Source: Thermoanaerobaculia bacterium (GTDB lineage: Bacteria; Acidobacteriota; Thermoanaerobaculia; Gp7-AA8). Taken from it: a stretch of 32,858 nucleotides of DNA. Of this stretch, positions 24,715 through 32,711 are shown one piece after another. The notes beneath the pieces were generated by a model. That model was not told the origin of the DNA. It made no database searches and saw only the letters and a list, made by a program, of their open reading frames with translations. Position 1 is the stretch's first letter. Each line of letters starts with the position of its first letter. The DNA is taken from NCBI GenBank assembly GCA_017883205.1, contig JADGNZ010000061.1, forward strand, positions 1-32,858, given 5' to 3'. The position numbers and the translations under genes are program-made.

Positions 24715-24782
24715 ACTCTCAACTCGCACATCCAGATCCCTGCTTCCGTAAACACACCCCCACCTCCCCCGTCCAACCCTCC

Positions 24783-26465
24783 ATGAACCCCTTCACGAAA
24801 ATCCTGGTCGGCGCCCTCGGACTGGCGCTCCTGACCGGTGCAAGCACTCCCAATCCCAAACTCACCGAGCGCCAGCGTGCGATGCATGTCCTCAACCGTC
24901 TCGCTTTTGGGCCGCGGCCCGGCGATGTCGACGCGGTCGCGAAAAGCGGCGTCGATGCCTGGATCGAGCAGCAGCTTCATCCGGAAGCGATTCCTGATCG
25001 CGCGGTTGAAGCGCGCATCGCGCTGCTGCCGACGATGACGTTGTCGAACGCGCAGATCGTGAAGACTTACTACGAGCCGGTCCTGATGGCGCGAAAAAAA
25101 GCGAATGCCGAGGCGAAGGATGGCGACGTCGACAAAAAGGACATTCGACGGGAGTTGATGCAGGACATCCCTCCCGGTCAGCGGCCGCAGGTCGTGATGA
25201 ACGATCTTCTTTCGCAGCGGATCCTTCGCGCCGCCGAGTCGGACCGGCAGCTCAATGAGGTGATGGTCGACTTCTGGATGAATCACTTCAACGTCTTTTC
25301 CGGCAAGGGTATCGACCGCTTTCTGCTGACCAGCTACGAGCGCGACGTCATCCGGCCGCACATGTGGGGGCGTTTCGAAGACCTGCTGATGGCGACCGCG
25401 AAGTCGCCGGCGATGTTGTTCTATCTCGACAACGCGCGCTCGATCGCGGCGCCGGAGAATCGTCCTCTCTTTTCGCAGCGCGCGACGTTCGGGGCCAGAC
25501 GCTTCGGACGGATGGATGCGATGCCGCGGCTGCAAGCGAACCAACAGAAGGGCGGCCTCAACGAGAACTACGCCCGCGAGATCATGGAGCTTCACACCCT
25601 CGGCGTCGATGGCGGCTACACGCAGAAGGACGTGACGGAGCTTGCGCGCGTGCTGACCGGATGGACGATCACGCGTGAGCGCGACGGCGGCGGCGAAGGC
25701 GCGGCGTTCATCTTCCGTCCGTTCCTTCACGATGCCGGCTCCAAGGTCGTGCTGGGAGTCCGCTTCCCGGCAGGCGGCGGCATCCAGGAAGGCGAGAAGA
25801 TGATTCAGATCCTCGCGCACCATCCCGCCACCGCCCACCACATCGCATACAAGCTCTGCCAGCGGCTGGTTGCCGACGAGCCACCGCCGGCGCTGGTCAA
25901 TCGCGTGGCTGCGAAGTTCCTGGCCACCGGCGGCGACCTTCGCCAGACAGTGAAGGCGGTCATCAGCAGTCCCGAATTCTGGTCTCAAGAGTCGTATCGA
26001 TCCAAGGTGAAGTCGCCGTTCGAATACACGATCTCGGCCGTGCGCGCGGTCAACGGGAAGATCACCGACGTCACTCCGATCGCGCGTGCATTGCAGCAAA
26101 TCGGCGAGCCGCTTTACGGCGCGCAGCCGCCGACCGGATACAGCGACAAGGCCGACGTCTGGATCAACACCGGCGCGCTGATGAACCGGCTCAACTTCGC
26201 GCTGGCGCTGGCGGCGAACAAGCTGCCGGGCGTGCAGAGCGACATCGTTTCGCTCATTCCGTCGGCCGAGGCGTCGGATGCATCGCGTTCGGTCGAAGCA
26301 CTGGCGCTGGCGCTGACCGGTGGAAATCTAACCGAAGAGACAAGAAGCACCATCAAATCGCGGATCGTCGAGCGGAAAGCGCCGGCGCAAAATCCGTGGG
26401 ACAACACGCAACTACCGACGGTCGCAGGTCTGATCCTCGGATCGCCGGAGTTTCAGAGGCAGTAA
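24783..26465 (+). CDS. DUF1800-family exported protein
   Basis: A 560-residue protein of the DUF1800 family, whose function is unknown. The ATG at 24783 is followed by a signal segment (TKILVGALGLALLTGAS). Family marks are HVLNRLAFGPRPGDVDAV (about residues 36-53), VDFWMNHFNVFSGKGIDRFLL, the central GGLNENYAREIMELHTLGVDGGYTQKDVTELARVLTGWTI and the C-terminal PTGYSDKADVWINTGALMNRLNFALAL. It is followed after 57 bases by a DUF1501 gene, the standard partner. The pair is common in Planctomycetes, Acidobacteriota and Bacteroidetes and is presumed to work together outside the cytoplasm. Confidence 0.95.
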   Translation: MNPFTKILVGALGLALLTGASTPNPKLTERQRAMHVLNRLAFGPRPGDVDAVAKSGVDAWIEQQLHPEAIPDRAVEARIALLPTMTLSNAQIVKTYYEPVLMARKKANAEAKDGDVDKKDIRRELMQDIPPGQRPQVVMNDLLSQRILRAAESDRQLNEVMVDFWMNHFNVFSGKGIDRFLLTSYERDVIRPHMWGRFEDLLMATAKSPAMLFYLDNARSIAAPENRPLFSQRATFGARRFGRMDAMPRLQANQQKGGLNENYAREIMELHTLGVDGGYTQKDVTELARVLTGWTITRERDGGGEGAAFIFRPFLHDAGSKVVLGVRFPAGGGIQEGEKMIQILAHHPATAHHIAYKLCQRLVADEPPPALVNRVAAKFLATGGDLRQTVKAVISSPEFWSQESYRSKVKSPFEYTISAVRAVNGKITDVTPIARALQQIGEPLYGAQPPTGYSDKADVWINTGALMNRLNFALALAANKLPGVQSDIVSLIPSAEASDASRSVEALALALTGGNLTEETRSTIKSRIVERKAPAQNPWDNTQLPTVAGLILGSPEFQRQ

Positions 26466-26522
26466 CGCGGTGAGCGCGGTCTCGAGCGAAACCTCGAGAT
26501 ACTGCGACCGCGAGGAGACCCT

Positions 26523-27755
26523 ATGATCGACAGACGCATTTTCCTGAAATCCTCCGGCCTCGCCCTTGTCGGCGGGAGCCTGTTGCCGAACGTCTTCGTG
26601 AAGATGGCGAAGGCATCGACGACGAAAGGGAGCAAAACGCTCGTCGCGATTTTTCAGCGCGGCGCGGTCGATGGACTGAACGTCATCGTGCCGTACGGCG
26701 AGCAGGCCTACTACGCGGCCCGTCCGACGATTGCCGTGCCGCGGCCGGGCGCCGAGGGCGGAGCGATCGACCTCGACGGATTCTTCGGACTTCATCCGTC
26801 GCTAGCGTCGCTGACGCCGCACTTCAAAGATCACAGCGCCGCATTCGTTCACGCCGTCGGCTCGCCCGATGCCACGCGCTCGCATTTCGACGCGCAGGAC
26901 TTCATGGAGTCGGGCACGCCGGGCGTGAAGTCGACCGAGGATGGATTCCTCTCGCGTGCGGTCGGCTTGAAGAAGGAGCCCAAAGCCTCGCCGTTGCGCG
27001 CGGTTGCGCTCTCGCCTGCATTGCCGCGCATCCTCTCCGGTGCTGCCGGCGCGGTGGCGATGACGAACCTCGGGCAGTTCGGAATCCGCGGCGGTGCGAA
27101 CGTCAGCGGCGGATTCGAATCGATGTATTCCGAGGCGGTGGCAGGCGCGCTCGGAGGAACGGCGAAGGAGTCGTTCGATGCCGCACGCATCCTCAAGAGC
27201 GCCGATCCGCAGAAACTCCAGCCAGAGAATGGCGCCATCTATCCGGCTGGCCCGCTCGCCAACTCGTTGCGCCAGATCGCGCAGTTGATCAAATCCAACG
27301 TTGGTCTCGAAGTAGCGTTTGCCGACGTGAGCGGATGGGACACGCACGCCGGCGAGGGTGGTGCGCAAGGGCAGCTCGCCAACAACCTGCGCACCTTCTC
27401 CGATGCCATTGCCGCCTTCACGCGCGACCTCGGATCACGCATGGGTGACGTCGTCCTCGTGACCATGTCCGAGTTCGGCCGCACGGTCCGCGAGAACGGT
27501 AATCGCGGCACCGACCACGGCCACGCCAACGTCATGCTGATCCTGGGCGGCGGCGTCAAAGGCGGCAAGGTCTATGGCAAGTGGCCGGGCCTGGCATCGC
27601 AGCAGCTCTACGAGAACCGCGACCTCGCCATCACCACCGATTTCCGCGACATCTTCGCCGAACTGCTGACGAAGCAGATGGCGGTGCCGTCGCTGAAGAG
27701 CGTGTTCCCGGGGTACGACGCATCGCCGTCGAAGTGGCGGGGCATTCTGGCGTAG
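26523..27755 (+). CDS. DUF1501-family protein with Tat signal
   Basis: A 410-residue protein of the DUF1501 family, placed in the alkaline-phosphatase-like superfamily. The N-terminus MIDRRIFLKSSGLALVGGSL is a clear twin-arginine signal (RRIFLK), so it is exported folded, possibly with a metal. Conserved blocks are QRGAVDGLNVIVPYG, the GWDTHAGEGG segment and the C-terminal SEFGRTVRENGNRGTDHGHANVM with its HxH pair, expected to bind metal. GAGGAG sits 5 bases before the ATG. It is the partner of the upstream DUF1800 gene. Its reaction and substrate are unknown. Confidence 0.95.
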   Translation: MIDRRIFLKSSGLALVGGSLLPNVFVKMAKASTTKGSKTLVAIFQRGAVDGLNVIVPYGEQAYYAARPTIAVPRPGAEGGAIDLDGFFGLHPSLASLTPHFKDHSAAFVHAVGSPDATRSHFDAQDFMESGTPGVKSTEDGFLSRAVGLKKEPKASPLRAVALSPALPRILSGAAGAVAMTNLGQFGIRGGANVSGGFESMYSEAVAGALGGTAKESFDAARILKSADPQKLQPENGAIYPAGPLANSLRQIAQLIKSNVGLEVAFADVSGWDTHAGEGGAQGQLANNLRTFSDAIAAFTRDLGSRMGDVVLVTMSEFGRTVRENGNRGTDHGHANVMLILGGGVKGGKVYGKWPGLASQQLYENRDLAITTDFRDIFAELLTKQMAVPSLKSVFPGYDASPSKWRGILA

Positions 27756-27758
27756 TCA

Positions 27759-27818
27759 ATCTGCGAACATCTGCGGACAAACCTTTTATCCGCAGATGAC
27801 GCAGATGTTCGCAGATAA
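27759..27818. repeat. ATCTGCG nonamer inverted repeat between convergent genes
   Basis: The left arm tctgcgaacatctgcgg (27760-27776) is paired by cgcagatgttcgcaga (about 27801-27816), with an extra 9-base unit in the right arm. A short T-rich loop (ccttttatcc) separates them. It may serve both the DUF1501 and M16 genes as a transcript end. Confidence 0.8.
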
Positions 27819-27827
27819 AGGCAACCC

Positions 27828-29201
27828 CTACTTCACCACCTTCACATCCCCGAACGGAGCTAGCTGATCCTTGATCTGCTTGTAGTCGCCGACGACCACG
27901 ATCGCGCCGCGGTAGGTGTCGAAGTAGCGTGCGGCGCTGCGCTGCACCTCGGCGGGAGTGATTGCTGTGATCTTGTCGCGGAACGTCTGCAGGAAATCGT
28001 GCGGGAGCTCGTCGATGTAGATCGAGCTGATGCGGCTGGCCAGACTGGACTGTGCCTCCAGCTCCAACTCCATCCCGCCGATGCTGTACGTCTTGGCCGA
28101 TTCCAACTCCTCGGCGGTCACGGGCGCGACTCGCATGCGATCGAGCTCGTACAGCATCTCGAGGATCGTCGGCCCGGTCACTTCGTTGCGCACCGACGCG
28201 CCGGTCTCGAAACTGCCGGCGGCGCGGCGAAGATTGGCCGTGCTGTACGGCGAGTAGGTGTATCCCTTCCCTTCGCGGATGTTGCGCGTCAGCCGCGAGT
28301 AGAACGAGCCGCCGTAGATCATGTTCGTCGTGCGAAGCGGGATGTAGTCGGGCGAGCGGCGCGGCGGTGCGGGAGCGCCGATGATGATCGTCGATTGCAC
28401 CGAGCCGGGCCGGTCGATGACATAGATCTGCCGCTTGTCGCGGAGCGGGAGTACCACCTTCGGCGCCGGTGGAAGTGGAACGCGCTTCCACGATCCGAAC
28501 GTGCGCTCGACCTCGGCACGCATCGAAGCGGGCTCGAAGTCGCCGACGACGACGAGCGTCGCGTTATTCGGCGCGTAGTACGCCGCCGCGAACGTTTTCA
28601 GCGCGGCGCGTGTCACGTTCTTGATCGATGCCGGATCGGGAACCGTGAAACCGTAGGGATGCGCGCCGAACAGCGCCTTGTCGAGCTCCTCCTGCGCCAG
28701 GAAGTCGGGCGTCGATCGCTGCTCCTCGATCTCCTGCGCGAGATTCGTCTTCGCCAGCTTCACCTCGGATTGCGGATACGCGGGATGGCGCGCCACGTCG
28801 CTGAGCAGGTCGAGCAGCTTCGGAGCGAAGTCGGCCAGCGAGGAGGCCGTCATCGTCGTCGCGTCATTGTCGACGCCGATCGTCAGCACGCCTCCGATTG
28901 AGCGTAGCTGCTGCTTGATCTCGATGCTCGTCCGTGTGGCCGTCCCTTCGTTCGCCACGCGCGCGGCAAGCTGCGCCACGCCCGGCTCCGTTTTGTACGC
29001 GGTGCCGCGCCCGGCGAGGAACGAGAGCTCCGCGGTGATCTTTGGTACGTTGTGAAGCGGCACGAGGACGACCGTGAGTCCGTTGCCGAGCTTCGATTCG
29101 ATGACCGATGGCCACTGAATCGGCCGGGCCGGACCGGGCGGGGGGGGCGTGGTTTGCGCGAACGCGAGCGTCGCGAGTGCCAGCGATACCGCGGCGAACA
29201 T
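27828..29201 (-). CDS. M16 peptidase-like, non-catalytic subunit
   Basis: A 457-residue M16-fold protein. The ATG at 29201 gives a signal segment (FAAVSLALATLAFAQ); the frame upstream only translates repeats. The zinc motif is gone: where the family has HxxEH, this reads GVAQLAARVANEGT. The C-terminal half keeps the Arg/Tyr pair in FYSRLTRNIREGKGYTYSPYS, which binds substrate in trans. This is the classic design of the inactive partner in bacterial M16 heterodimers. It follows the catalytic subunit on the same strand. The complex should work in the periplasm on peptides. Confidence 0.93.
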   Translation of the reverse strand: MFAAVSLALATLAFAQTTPPPPGPARPIQWPSVIESKLGNGLTVVLVPLHNVPKITAELSFLAGRGTAYKTEPGVAQLAARVANEGTATRTSIEIKQQLRSIGGVLTIGVDNDATTMTASSLADFAPKLLDLLSDVARHPAYPQSEVKLAKTNLAQEIEEQRSTPDFLAQEELDKALFGAHPYGFTVPDPASIKNVTRAALKTFAAAYYAPNNATLVVVGDFEPASMRAEVERTFGSWKRVPLPPAPKVVLPLRDKRQIYVIDRPGSVQSTIIIGAPAPPRRSPDYIPLRTTNMIYGGSFYSRLTRNIREGKGYTYSPYSTANLRRAAGSFETGASVRNEVTGPTILEMLYELDRMRVAPVTAEELESAKTYSIGGMELELEAQSSLASRISSIYIDELPHDFLQTFRDKITAITPAEVQRSAARYFDTYRGAIVVVGDYKQIKDQLAPFGDVKVVK

Positions 29202-29216
29202 GCTTGGGCGCGGCCC

Positions 29217-29341
29217 TAGCGGGCCGCGCGTTGTCAGTTGTCGGTTGTCGGTTGTCGACAAGTTTCGCAAGGTTGCGTATTCGCGAATCTGACAACGCGC
29301 GAAGCGCAACCAACCGACAACCGACAACGCGCGAAGCGCAA
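29217..29341. repeat. GTTGTCG heptamer array and its inverted partner
   Basis: Four gttgtca/gttgtcg heptamers (29229-29256) are followed about 50 bases later by caaccga words (29310-29330). A second direct repeat, caacgcgcgaagcgcaa, occurs twice (29296-29312 and 29326-29342). The whole lies in the 140-base gap of the M16 pair. Confidence 0.85.
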
Positions 29342-30694
29342 TCATTTCTCCTCCTTCGCTGCCGGGACGCGATCGATCGTCGTCCGGTTCTCCGGCACGA
29401 GGTACTTCTGCGCGACGGACTGGATTTGCGCAGCCGTCACGGCGTCGAAGAGTGGCAGGGCTTTGTTGATCTGGGAAGGATCGTCGCGGAAGAGAGCGAA
29501 CGCGGCGAGGAGATTGGCTTTGCCGGCGGTCGTCTCCAGGGCGTCGTAATAATTCGAGCGGAAGCGGACCTTGGCGTCAGCGAGCTCGCGGGCGGTCGGG
29601 CCTTTCTGCTGGAGGTCGTGGATGACTGCATCGACCTCACGAAGGATCTCGTCCGCGGTGTGGCCCGGTTTGTAGAGCGTGCGGGAGACGAGCAGCATCG
29701 GGCCGTCGTAGTCGAACTCGTTGCCGAGGTCGTAGTTGATGCCGCCGGACCAGTCGATGGAGATCTGTTTTTCCTTGACCAGGCGCTCGTAGAAGCGGGA
29801 ACCGTCATCGCCTTGCAGGATCAGATTGAGCAGGACCGCCGGCGCGTAGTCGGCCGAGTTTTGATCGGGTAGATGCCAGCCGATCGCAAATGCGGGAACG
29901 TTGGCGAGCTTGTCGGTCTGCTTGATGCGCTTTTCCTTCGTTTGCGCCGGCTCGCTGACGTCGGGACGTTTCGGAATCGTCTGCTGCGGAATCGAGGCAA
30001 AGTATTTGTCGACCATCTTGCGGACGGCGGCCGCATCGACGTCGCCGACGATCGTCAGAACTGCGTTGTTCGGCGCGTAGTAGGTTTTGAAGAACTGGCG
30101 AACGTCCTCGATCTTTGCTGCCTCGATGTCGTGAAGATCGCCGTAGAAGTTATGCGCGTTGAACCAGTTCTGGTTGGCGTTCTGCCAGAGGTCGAGCCAC
30201 TCGAAGAGCGCGTACGGCTGGTTGAGAACGTTGACGCGCACCTCTTCGCTGACGACATTCTGCTGGTTCTTCAGGTTCTCGTCGCTGACGTCGAGCGAGC
30301 GCATGCGGTCCGCTTCGAGCCACAGCGCGGTCTCGACGCGGTCGGACGGCAGCGTCTCGTAGTAGTTCGTGTAGTCGAGCCGCGTCGAGCCGTTGAGGTT
30401 GCCGCCGTTGGCCTCGACGATCTTGGCGTGCTCGAATTTCTTCACGTGCTCCGAGCCCTGAAACATCATGTGCTCGAAGAGGTGCGCGAATCCGGTCTGC
30501 CCTTTCGGCTCGACGCGAAAGCCGATGCCGTAGTAGACGGCCACGGTCACGGTCGGCGCCGCGTGGGCTTCGGAGATGACGACCTTCAAGCCGTTCGGCA
30601 GCTTGTCGTAGACGACCGGCACATCGGCAGGACTGGCGTTTGCGCTCGCGCACGCGAGAAGCGACGCTGCGAGCCAGAGACGAGCAGTTTTCAT
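29342..30694 (-). CDS. M16 zinc peptidase, catalytic subunit
   Basis: A 450-residue exported peptidase. The inverted zinc motif HxxEH is FAHLFEHMMFQGS (His71, Glu74, His75), with the distal Glu in VVSEEVR (Glu150 or 151). The N-terminus MKTARLWLAASLLACASANASP is a signal; LLAC could be a weak lipobox, or cleavage may follow ANA. The C-terminal half (GSRFYERLVKEKQISIDWSGG) lacks the Tyr of the substrate-binding pair, which is instead in the partner gene. M16 enzymes degrade peptides and unfolded segments inside a closed chamber. It is divergent from the methyltransferase with only 33 bases between. Confidence 0.94.
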   Translation of the reverse strand: MKTARLWLAASLLACASANASPADVPVVYDKLPNGLKVVISEAHAAPTVTVAVYYGIGFRVEPKGQTGFAHLFEHMMFQGSEHVKKFEHAKIVEANGGNLNGSTRLDYTNYYETLPSDRVETALWLEADRMRSLDVSDENLKNQQNVVSEEVRVNVLNQPYALFEWLDLWQNANQNWFNAHNFYGDLHDIEAAKIEDVRQFFKTYYAPNNAVLTIVGDVDAAAVRKMVDKYFASIPQQTIPKRPDVSEPAQTKEKRIKQTDKLANVPAFAIGWHLPDQNSADYAPAVLLNLILQGDDGSRFYERLVKEKQISIDWSGGINYDLGNEFDYDGPMLLVSRTLYKPGHTADEILREVDAVIHDLQQKGPTARELADAKVRFRSNYYDALETTAGKANLLAAFALFRDDPSQINKALPLFDAVTAAQIQSVAQKYLVPENRTTIDRVPAAKEEK

Positions 30695-30701
30695 GGCGGC
30701 A

Positions 30702-30707
30702 ATCCTA
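30702..30707 (-). promoter_or_regulatory. -10-like TAGGAT before the M16 operon
   Basis: TAGGAT on the minus strand ends 7 bases before the ATG at 30694. It shares a 33-base divergent gap with the possible promoter of the methyltransferase. No Shine-Dalgarno is seen. Confidence 0.35.
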
Positions 30708-30712
30708 CACGC

Positions 30713-30718
30713 TAGAGT
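30713..30718 (+). promoter_or_regulatory. -10-like TAGAGT before the methyltransferase gene
   Basis: TAGAGT ends 9 bases before the ATG at 30728 with no Shine-Dalgarno. The two divergent -10 candidates lie within 17 bases, so the polymerases could interfere with each other. Confidence 0.35.
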
Positions 30719-30727
30719 GCTGGCTGC

Positions 30728-31540
30728 ATGGGAACGAAACGGTTGCGGCGCAAGGTCCGTCACGGGCTCGAATGGACGGCGGCGGCGCTCGACGATCTCG
30801 GCCGCTGGCTGACTCGGAAAACGGACCCGGAACTGCCTCCGCTGCGGCTCCGCTTCGTCGGCATGGGCGACTTCCGCGACGTCGGCGATGAGTTGAAAAC
30901 GCTGCTGATCCGCTTCGGCTTGCGACCATCGGACCGCGTGCTCGATATCGGCTGCGGTGTTGGCCGCGTGGCCATTCCGCTGACGTACTTTCTCGATGAG
31001 CGTGGACGCTACGACGGCTTTGATGTCGTGAGGCGCTTTGTCGCTTGGTGCCAACGCCACATCACGCCGAAACACGCGAACTTCCGCTTTCATCACGCCG
31101 ACGTTCAGAGCTCCGAGTATCGAGAGAAGGGCCTGGCGGCGACGGAGTTTCGCTTTCCGTTCGACGACGCCTCATTCGACTTCGCGTTCGCCACCTCGCT
31201 CTTCACGCATCTCGTCTTCGCAGAAACGCGCCGGTACCTCGGCGAGTCGGCGCGCGTCCTCGCGCCGGGCGGCCGGCTCATCGCTACCTTTTTTCTGCTG
31301 AACGATCATTCGCGCGAGGTGCTGCCGCGGCTCGATTGGCACTATCGCTTTCCGAACGAGAAGGGGCCCGTTTGTTTCGCCAACGCGGCAAACCCTGCTG
31401 CCGGTGTCGCAATCGATGAAGCCGCGCTCGTCCAACTCGTTCGCGATGCCGGTTTCGCTCGCTACGAGATCCACTACGGCAAGTGGGCGGGGCGTGCCGA
31501 CGGCGCGACGTTTCAGGACGTCGTCGTCTGCTGGCGTTGA
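30728..31540 (+). CDS. class I SAM-dependent methyltransferase
   Basis: A 270-residue Rossmann-fold methyltransferase. Motif I is VLDIGCGVGRVAIPL (71-85), the acidic end of strand 2 is RYDGFDVVRRFV, motif post-II is FRFHHADVQ, and motif III follows FDFAFATSLFTHLVFAETRRYLGESARVLAPGGRLIATFF. The segment between 96 and 150 gives no target clue. The N-terminal sixty residues are basic and helical. Small-molecule O- or N-methylation is likely, but no substrate can be named. Its last 28 bases overlap the end of the convergent MFS gene, which adds possible antisense coupling. Confidence 0.9.
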   Translation: MGTKRLRRKVRHGLEWTAAALDDLGRWLTRKTDPELPPLRLRFVGMGDFRDVGDELKTLLIRFGLRPSDRVLDIGCGVGRVAIPLTYFLDERGRYDGFDVVRRFVAWCQRHITPKHANFRFHHADVQSSEYREKGLAATEFRFPFDDASFDFAFATSLFTHLVFAETRRYLGESARVLAPGGRLIATFFLLNDHSREVLPRLDWHYRFPNEKGPVCFANAANPAAGVAIDEAALVQLVRDAGFARYEIHYGKWAGRADGATFQDVVVCWR

Positions 31541-32682
31541 AGCATCAGGATCGCGCCGATGACGCCGAGCACGCCGCATGCGGTCCAGAGCGCGGCCGGG
31601 TTGCGCTCGAAGACGAATGTGCCGGCCGACGGGCCGATCACCATCCCGAACGACCACATCATCATCACGAGGCCGAGGTAGCGGCCGCGATAGCGCTCGG
31701 GGGCGAGTTGCACCGCGTACGCGCTGGCCACCGGGGAGCTGACCATTTCGCCGAGCGTCCAGATGACGACGGTGGCGGCGAGCGCAGGGAGCGTTCGGGC
31801 GATGCCTGTGAGCGCGAATCCGGCGCCGGCCAGAAGGTAGCCGAGCGCGATCATCGGACGCGGCGGGAGACGGCGCGTCCATTGCGTGATGCCGAGCTCG
31901 AAGACGACGATGAGCATGCCGTTCATCGAGATCAGCAGGCCGTAGGCGCGCGAGGGGAATCCGAGCGACTTCACGTGAAGCGCGAAGGTCGAGCCCATCT
32001 GGAAGTCGACGACCGTGATGCAGAGCGTCGCCAGCAGGAAGATGAGGAAGGGGCGGTCGTGCATGGCCACGCGCAGCGCCTCACCGGATCGCTCGCTCTT
32101 CATCCAGGTTCGCAAACCGTGCGGAAGCGCGAAGAGCGCGATCAGGCCGTACACGACCGACGTCCCGGCGTCGGCGATGAACAGCAGGGCGAAGGAGTGA
32201 TCGGCCAGGAATCCAGCCGTGGCCGGTCCGGCGGCGAAGCCGAGGTTGACTGCGAATCGATAGAGTCCGAATGCGACGACGCGATGCTCCTCCGGCACGA
32301 GATCGCCGAGGAGGGCGTAACTGGCCGGCCGGTACAACTCCGCCAGCGATCCGGTGATGCACGTCAGGATCACGATCGCCGGGTACGCTCGAGCCTGCGA
32401 CAACGCCAGCATCGCCGCGGCCGATCCGAACATCGACAGAACGATCGTGTTGCGGCGTCCGATGCGGTCGGCCAGATGTCCGCCCAGCATCGATGCCGCG
32501 AGATGGCCCAATCCGTACGCGCCGACCGCCAGCCCAGCCTTCGCGCTCGTGAAGCCGATGCGGGTGAGGTAGAGGATGAGAAACGGGATGACGAACGTGC
32601 CGAACCGATTGATGAACGTGCCGGCAAAGAGAATCCACGCTGCGGGCGGCAGGGCGCGGAAGTTGTCGCGGAACGAAGTCAT
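31513..32682 (-). CDS. major facilitator superfamily transporter
   Basis: A 389-residue MFS protein with about twelve membrane helices. Motif A in the first cytoplasmic loop is GGHLADRIGRRNTI (67-80). A later segment, DLVPEEHRVVAFGLYRFAVNLGFAAGPATAGFLAD, is typical of drug-efflux-like members, and RYRGRYLGLVMMMWSFGMVIGPSAGTFVF is the matching C-terminal-half block. A drug or metabolite exporter is likely; the substrate is not readable. A TATACT hexamer lies 11 bases upstream. The tandem 21-base repeat begins 30 bases above its start. Confidence 0.92.
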   Translation of the reverse strand: MTSFRDNFRALPPAAWILFAGTFINRFGTFVIPFLILYLTRIGFTSAKAGLAVGAYGLGHLAASMLGGHLADRIGRRNTIVLSMFGSAAAMLALSQARAYPAIVILTCITGSLAELYRPASYALLGDLVPEEHRVVAFGLYRFAVNLGFAAGPATAGFLADHSFALLFIADAGTSVVYGLIALFALPHGLRTWMKSERSGEALRVAMHDRPFLIFLLATLCITVVDFQMGSTFALHVKSLGFPSRAYGLLISMNGMLIVVFELGITQWTRRLPPRPMIALGYLLAGAGFALTGIARTLPALAATVVIWTLGEMVSSPVASAYAVQLAPERYRGRYLGLVMMMWSFGMVIGPSAGTFVFERNPAALWTACGVLGVIGAILMLQRQQTTTS

Positions 32683-32693
32683 CGGGAGAGTGA

Positions 32694-32699
32694 AGTATA
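32694..32699 (-). promoter_or_regulatory. -10-like TATACT before the MFS gene
   Basis: TATACT on the minus strand ends 11 bases before the ATG at 32682. The spacer has no Shine-Dalgarno. Any -35 region would lie in the 21-base repeat. Confidence 0.4.
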
Positions 32700-32711
32700 G
32701 GGAGTGGGGGG

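Noticed and set aside
23638-24729. Longer start for the FecE-type ATPase
   Set aside because: The upstream part lies antiparallel in frame to the permease gene and has no ATPase content; the overlapping ATG at 23637 fits.
24618-26099. Longer start for the FecCD permease
   Set aside because: The extension lies opposite the DUF1800 gene and has no membrane helices.
31483-32700. 405-codon plus-strand open frame opposite the MFS gene
   Set aside because: It is charged and low in hydrophobic residues with no motif; the MFS gene on the other strand is clear.
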